From: Clostridium sp.
Lineage (GTDB): Bacteria; Bacillota; Clostridia; Clostridiales; Clostridiaceae
Length of the DNA stretch: 35,293 nt
Reading direction: 5' to 3'
Assembly (NCBI GenBank): GCA_029851835.1
Contig: JARKVD010000016.1
Coordinates: forward strand, 1 to 35,293
In this document: piece after piece, positions 31,116-35,293 of the stretch
Position numbering within the stretch: the stretch's first letter is position 1
Layout: each line of letters opens with the position of its first letter
Position numbers and translations under genes: made by a program
Notes under the pieces: model-generated
What the model saw: the letters and a program-made list of their open reading frames with translations, nothing else
Told to the model about the DNA's origin: nothing
Database searches by the model: none

Positions 31116-32204
31116 CTAGCTGATTTTAAACTCCTTAACCCTTTCACGTGTTGCAGGAACAATAATTTGTCCTTCTTTTATTTTATTTCCTAATTCATTT
31201 ACTTTAGCTAAAATTTCTGGAGAAACCTTCTCGGATGTAGACTCAGAGACCCTCACTCCGCCTTCTGCAATTCCTAGAATAGTTGTGCCTGTTTTAAAGG
31301 TTCCATCAACCATAGATTTTGCAGTATCATAAGTTGCCTTTTCTACATCTTTAATCATTGAAGTTAGTATTATATCAGCATAATCTGGCAAAGAAATTGC
31401 CTGGTCCATATCCACTCCAATACCCCATACTGACTTTCCTTCAGCCTTCATCTGTTTTGCAACCTGGAACATTCCAATACCAACACCACCTGCAGCATGA
31501 TAAATTATGTCACAACCAGATTCATATAGGGATTTAGCTAACTCATATCCTTTATTAGTATCCGCAAAGGAATCTGCATATTTCACTGTAGAGCCTGGAG
31601 TATTTCCATCTATACTAATTAACCCTTTAGCAGCTTCCGGATTAACTGCTGCTACCCCAGCTGCAAAACCAGATTCAAACTTAACTATCGTCTCTTGATC
31701 TTTGCCTCCAATAAATCCAATTTTATTAGTTTTAGTTGTCAATCCAGCAATAACACCAACTAAAAAGGATCCTTCCTCTTCTTTAAATACAATGGACTTC
31801 ACATTTTCTCCTTCAGCAACTGTATCTACAAGACAGAATTTCACATCAAGATTATTTTTCGCTACTGCAGCAATCGCATCTGCCAATTGATATCCTGTAG
31901 CAAAAGATAAATTGCATCCATTATCAACCAAGGCTTGAATATTAGGTGCATAATCTTCTTTCTTTTGCGATTCAATAATAGTGTATTGAAATCCGAACTC
32001 TTTTTTAGCTTTTTCAAGACCAGTATTAGCCGATTGATTAAAGGATTTATCATTAGCTCCCGCTTCATCTGTGGCAAGTCCTATAGAAATTCCGGCTGCC
32101 TCTTTGTTGTTACTTTCATTAGAAATATTACTACCACATCCAGTTAAAGCAGTACTAACCATGATTACAGACAAAGTAGCTACGATGATTTTTTTCAACC
32201 TCAT
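31116..32204 (-). CDS. BMP-family lipoprotein 4 (nucleoside-binding)
   Basis: This 362-aa paralogue has lipobox LTGC (Cys23). It is the most divergent at the N-terminus (MRLKK rather than MKMKR/K). One core difference is TDEAGANDKSFNQ where the others have TDEGGINDKSFNQ, near the ligand pocket, so its specificity could differ. It retains FKEEEGSFLVGVIAGL, GFIGGKDQETIVKFESGFAAG (in short, GFIGGKDQETI) and YHAAGGVGIGMFQ. It heads the BMP 4-BMP 3 operon, with a promoter candidate at 32269-32296. Confidence 0.92.
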   Translation of the reverse strand: MRLKKIIVATLSVIMVSTALTGCGSNISNESNNKEAAGISIGLATDEAGANDKSFNQSANTGLEKAKKEFGFQYTIIESQKKEDYAPNIQALVDNGCNLSFATGYQLADAIAAVAKNNLDVKFCLVDTVAEGENVKSIVFKEEEGSFLVGVIAGLTTKTNKIGFIGGKDQETIVKFESGFAAGVAAVNPEAAKGLISIDGNTPGSTVKYADSFADTNKGYELAKSLYESGCDIIYHAAGGVGIGMFQVAKQMKAEGKSVWGIGVDMDQAISLPDYADIILTSMIKDVEKATYDTAKSMVDGTFKTGTTILGIAEGGVRVSESTSEKVSPEILAKVNELGNKIKEGQIIVPATRERVKEFKIS

Positions 32205-32268
32205 TAAAAAACCTCCTTTTTATATAAAATAAAAAAATACTAATATTATTATGCTTTATATCCGTTCT

Positions 32269-32296
32269 TATATACTCTGCATAGAAATTATCACAA
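32269..32296 (-). promoter_or_regulatory. candidate promoter of the BMP 4-BMP 3 operon
   Basis: Minus-strand -35 TTGTGA (32291-32296), 16 bp and -10 TATATA (32269-32274). Confidence 0.5.
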
Positions 32297-32349
32297 TAGA
32301 GTTAGTAAAGAAAGCTCAATATGATATTCATTGGAATACAAATGAACAT

Positions 32350-32372
32350 TGACTAAATCAAAGATTTAAGAT
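32350..32372 (+). repeat. intergenic repeat core, copy 6
   Basis: Only the core is kept: TAAATC-AAA-GATTTA (about 32353-32367). It lies just past the grdD terminator. The flanks (AATGAACATT on the left) are only loosely like the other copies, so it could be chance in AT-rich DNA. Confidence 0.35.
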
Positions 32373-32382
32373 ATTGATAAAA

Positions 32383-32423
32383 AAAGAGGAATTACAAACT
32401 TTAAAAGCTTATAATTCCTCTTT
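32383..32423 (-). terminator. terminator of grdCD
   Basis: AAAGAGGAATTA (32383-32394) and TAATTCCTCTTT (32412-32423) form a 12-bp stem with a 17-nt loop that can fold further, followed by a T-run on the minus strand. Confidence 0.85.
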
Positions 32424-32439
32424 GTTAAATTCTTATATT

Positions 32440-33600
32440 TTATGCCATAAACTCAGCTTCTGTTAATATCTTTTTAGCAGTTTCTCCATCTTCTTCTGCA
32501 ACAAGTATTATTGGACCAGTACATCCCATACCACTTTCTGAATAAATATTTTGTTTCCATAAACACTTACAAGCATTTTCAAGTTCCAAAATATCAACTC
32601 CAGCAATAGAATAAGTTACTACCTTTTTAGGTGGTGCTGTAACTTCCTCTTCAGTTGTGGATTTATTGTTTTTTTCTGTTACTTTTTTAATAGCAGCCTC
32701 TAATCCTGCTTCATTAGCAGCCTTATATTCTTTTCTAGCTATATCTAGAACTTTATTTTGTGTACAAGTTGCACAATATCTTAAAGCTTCTGCAATAAGA
32801 GGTGCCCCTGAAGCTCTTGATACTATATTAACAACCTTATCATAGTCTTCTCCAACTCCTGGTCCATAACCACTTCCAGAAATCTCATAATTACCACCTG
32901 TTGTAAAAGATGAGAATATTTTTATTAATAAATTTCCCGTTAAGGAGTCACAAACCATAACGTCTGGAGTTCCAGCTAAAAGATCATTTCCTCTCATAAC
33001 AGCTCCGCCATCAGCTCTTAATGAATCACTAAAATTAATTTCATATCCATTGCCTTTAATATCATTAAGAATTCTTTCAACCTGTCTTGCACCATCTAAA
33101 TTTAATATTCCAACTGTTGGATTTTCAATTCCGCAAGCCTTTGCCACTGCTATTCCTGAAACAGCATTTTTAACCATTCCTTCAACCCTGTTAGTTGAAG
33201 TTGTTCCAGTAGTAGTTGCTATTATAAGCTCTCTTCCAAGTCCTGGTGTTATTACTCTACCAACAGTTGAAACTCCGATTGGGAAATCAAAATGCTGAGT
33301 AACACAACCATCAATATCTCCAGCTTCAAGCATTGCTGTCATTCTCTTATGACCTTCCTCTGCTGATTCAACCACTACACTTTCAAAGCCTTCAACCTCT
33401 TGCCCTATTAAAACAATTTCAAAGTCATCATATTTCACCTTTGCTAGTCTTGCAGCTTTTATCATTTCGTCAACACCATGCTCAGACCCAAGAATAGTAA
33501 GTCCTATTCTAACCTTCTTTTTAAATTGACCACTTTTTATTCCCTGTGCTATATCACTAAATACTTCAGCAATCATTGCCTTAGTAGATTCTTGGCTCAT
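32440..33600 (-). CDS. grdD: glycine reductase complex component C, alpha subunit
   Basis: With GrdC the product forms protein C, which takes the Se-carboxymethyl group from selenoprotein GrdA and releases acetyl phosphate, used to make ATP in Stickland fermentation. It is 386 aa and PlsX-like. The C-terminal SGMGCTGPIILVAEEDGE places Cys360 at the position of the active-site Cys359 shown to be essential in Eubacterium acidaminophilum GrdD. Other family segments are MIKAARLAKVKYDDFEIVL and GVSTVGRVITPGLGRELI. It lies 35 bp after grdC and ends at a strong terminator. Confidence 0.95.
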   Translation of the reverse strand: MSQESTKAMIAEVFSDIAQGIKSGQFKKKVRIGLTILGSEHGVDEMIKAARLAKVKYDDFEIVLIGQEVEGFESVVVESAEEGHKRMTAMLEAGDIDGCVTQHFDFPIGVSTVGRVITPGLGRELIIATTTGTTSTNRVEGMVKNAVSGIAVAKACGIENPTVGILNLDGARQVERILNDIKGNGYEINFSDSLRADGGAVMRGNDLLAGTPDVMVCDSLTGNLLIKIFSSFTTGGNYEISGSGYGPGVGEDYDKVVNIVSRASGAPLIAEALRYCATCTQNKVLDIARKEYKAANEAGLEAAIKKVTEKNNKSTTEEEVTAPPKKVVTYSIAGVDILELENACKCLWKQNIYSESGMGCTGPIILVAEEDGETAKKILTEAEFMA

Positions 33601-33635
33601 TCCTACACCCCTTTTCTCTATGCTTTAGAAACACC

Positions 33636-35177
33636 CTACTTAGATTCACTTAAAAGATAATCTGCAAATTCTTTCATAGCATCTGCAACCATCATTTTAA
33701 CTTCTTCTTTGCTTACTGTATTTTCAGAACTTTCTTGAAGTCCGCTGTTTTTCTCAACTAATATAGAAACTCCATCAAATAAGTTTGTCATTCTACCTAG
33801 GAATAAGCTACCTTTTCCAATTACCATAAAGTTATTTAACACACCACTTTTAATATGTTCTATTCCATGTCCAATTATTGGCACTCCTGATGGAATATGA
33901 CCTTGAGTTGGTGCAAATCCTGGATATCCATGTTCCTTAATAAAGTTAGGTAATTCTTTTCTATCTAACTGACCTTTTTTAACAGCTAAAGCTCCTATCA
34001 TCTTATAGTTTTGAGTAGGAACGTCTCCTGCACCTGCTGGTTCTGTGATTTCTGGAGTCTGCATTTCTGGAGCAAACTTATCTACGTCTGTTATTTTAAG
34101 TCCTGCCTTAGTTAAAGGATCTAAAACTAATGCCTCTAATACAGCTTGTGGAGATGCTCCATGTCCAATGGTATGTTTTCCAATAATATCAGTTCTTAAT
34201 ACTGGACTCACACCATCATTTTGAGAAACAAGAACAGCAAAACCACCTAAGCAATCTTCCATGATTGGTAGACCTTTCTTTAAGTGATCTTTTCCATTCA
34301 TCCCAAGTTTAGCTGTAGCTCCTCCAGCTATAACTAAAACATTTTTGTATATTCCACTTTGTACTAAAGCAGATGCATTAATTAATGCATGGCTAGGTCC
34401 AGCACAGAATCCTCTCATATCAATTCCTGTTGCTCCACTTAAGCCAATTACTTCACCAATAGATTTTGCAACGTTTCCGCCACCTCTTTGGTTCATATCT
34501 CCTATTGCTTCTTCTGAACATTCAATTACATATTCAATTTCATTTATATCAATATCTAAACCATCAACAAGATGCATTCCTGCAATAACTGCTGATGCCT
34601 TTACTACTAAGTTTTCTAGCATATAGTGAGCAGAAAGGTTAGGATCAAACTCATGTGCTCTTCTAACACATCCAACTAACTTACCATCAATATATAATCC
34701 TTCAGCTCCAACGTTTGAAACTAAGTCTTCAACTTTTTCCATGCTGTCACCAACAACTTTTTCTGCCTTAGCTTTTAGCATTGGATGTGAGCTTAATTTT
34801 TCTCTTATCTCATTGGCAAATTCTTCTGCTAAAACAACTAAATCAAACACGTCTGAAATCTTCATTAAACCATAGAATTCATCTTGTGGCATAATTTCAC
34901 CAAATTTACCAAATCTATTTGCATCTTCAATGGCATTATTCAGCCATGGTCTCGGAATTTCCCTTAACTGCTCTGGAGTAATATTTCCTACATAAGCTTG
35001 ATTTGGTGGATATGCAACTACCTCATTAAAAGGTCTAAGGCCACTTTTTAAGTTTTGAAGATATTCTGAATTAGGATTAGTCTGTCTTTCTAAAGTTTGA
35101 GTAGTTCCATTATGTATTACCATATCTGGAGTATTTACTAAAATATAAGATGCTTTTTTAACAACTGGAAAATTCAT
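33636..35177 (-). CDS. grdC: glycine reductase complex component C, beta subunit
   Basis: The product is the FabH-like partner of GrdD in protein C of glycine, sarcosine and betaine reductases. It is 513 aa. The N-terminus FPVVKKASYILVNTPDMVIH is the expected family start. Others are GGGNVAKSIGEVIGLSGATG, RGFCAGPSHALINASALV with a conserved Cys, and GAGDVPTQNYKMIGALAV. I chose ATG 35177 because AAGGAGG lies 8 bp upstream; a longer frame to 35213 adds 12 residues not typical of GrdC. Upstream partners (grdB, grdA, grdE, trx) are presumably to the right of the window. Confidence 0.95.
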   Translation of the reverse strand: MNFPVVKKASYILVNTPDMVIHNGTTQTLERQTNPNSEYLQNLKSGLRPFNEVVAYPPNQAYVGNITPEQLREIPRPWLNNAIEDANRFGKFGEIMPQDEFYGLMKISDVFDLVVLAEEFANEIREKLSSHPMLKAKAEKVVGDSMEKVEDLVSNVGAEGLYIDGKLVGCVRRAHEFDPNLSAHYMLENLVVKASAVIAGMHLVDGLDIDINEIEYVIECSEEAIGDMNQRGGGNVAKSIGEVIGLSGATGIDMRGFCAGPSHALINASALVQSGIYKNVLVIAGGATAKLGMNGKDHLKKGLPIMEDCLGGFAVLVSQNDGVSPVLRTDIIGKHTIGHGASPQAVLEALVLDPLTKAGLKITDVDKFAPEMQTPEITEPAGAGDVPTQNYKMIGALAVKKGQLDRKELPNFIKEHGYPGFAPTQGHIPSGVPIIGHGIEHIKSGVLNNFMVIGKGSLFLGRMTNLFDGVSILVEKNSGLQESSENTVSKEEVKMMVADAMKEFADYLLSESK

Positions 35178-35196
35178 TTCTAATACCTCCTTAAAT

Positions 35197-35277
35197 CTTG
35201 TGCAAATAAACATTGTATCAATGTGCTTTGCACTATCTAAAATAAATAATTTTGTTATTCATTGTACATAGTGCAAA
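35197..35277. repeat. inverted repeats upstream of grdC
   Basis: TTTGCACTAT (35227-35236) is repeated inverted as ATAGTGCAAA (35268-35277) with 31 bp between, and a third GTGCAAA lies near 35201-35207. It may be a hairpin between grd genes or a regulator-binding array. A clear promoter could not be placed. Confidence 0.4.
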
Positions 35278-35293
35278 AATAAGAAACTCTATT

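Noticed and set aside
27099-32440. Purine (guanine/adenine/2'-dG) riboswitches upstream of the nucleoside transporter genes
   Set aside because: I searched each leader on the minus strand for the conserved junction motifs (ATATGG, TTTCTAC, CCGTAAA) and found none.
22011-35293. Sigma-54 (-24/-12) promoters near rpoN or the grd genes
   Set aside because: No TGGCAC-N5-TTGCA match was seen in the gaps; the promoters found fit the sigma-A type.

Overview
The window is chromosomal DNA from a low-GC Gram-positive anaerobe, almost certainly Clostridium in the broad sense. The evidence is AT-rich intergenic DNA, strong AGGAGG-type ribosome binding sites, TTG/GTG starts, a CggR-led glycolytic operon, a clostridial-type LigA and PcrA pair, and glycine reductase genes (grdC, grdD) typical of amino-acid-fermenting (Stickland) clostridia. 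The species cannot be fixed from the sequence. Nearly all genes lie on the minus strand; the exceptions are a hypothetical gene, a small membrane-protein gene and a SAM-riboswitch-controlled transporter gene. The content looks like stable core genome: I see no phage, insertion sequence, CRISPR array or obvious horizontal island.

Layout, left to right. 1-114: promoter and leader of an rRNA operon whose 16S gene lies beyond the left edge. 411-1852: a cytoplasmic parvulin-type prolyl isomerase and a five-gene tRNA operon (Pro-Gly-Arg-Gln-Lys in transcription order). 2025-3800: an unexplained structured segment, rdgB and an AIR-synthase-like gene. 3899-7297: a large hypothetical gene, an orphan oligopeptide-binding-like protein and a one-helix membrane protein. 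7346-11618: pcrA-ligA DNA repair operon. 11924-13909: a TrpR-like regulator (YerC family), then a SAM-I riboswitch driving an NhaC-family transporter, probably the methionine transporter MetT. 13975-21704: cggR-gap-pgk-tpiA-gpmI-eno plus secG, that is, lower glycolysis. A clear CggR operator lies just upstream of cggR, and a terminator-like hairpin separates gap from pgk. 22011-23399: rpoN (sigma-54). 23557-32204: a nucleoside-type ABC transporter (nupQ, nupP, nupO) with four tandem BMP-family lipoproteins. 32440-35177: grdD and grdC, the C-protein of glycine reductase; the rest of the grd locus presumably continues to the right.

The least explained feature is a family of about 75-bp intergenic repeats with a palindromic core (CCAAATC-AAA-GATTTGG). 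I found it at six sites: inside the tRNA operon, at two places upstream of pcrA, between cggR and gap, between rpoN and cggR, and after grdD. Two flanking stems are kept or compensated between copies, so it looks like a mobile or RNA-structured element. Other points worth checking are the four-paralogue BMP array with separate transcription signals, the structured leader of the second BMP gene, the gap-pgk hairpin and the structured segment at 2025-2150.

Functionally the window combines energy metabolism (glycolysis to enolase, glycine reduction to acetyl phosphate), nutrient uptake (nucleosides, methionine, perhaps peptides), genome upkeep (UvrD-like helicase, NAD ligase, dITP/XTP clean-up) and translation supply (tRNAs and the rRNA promoter).
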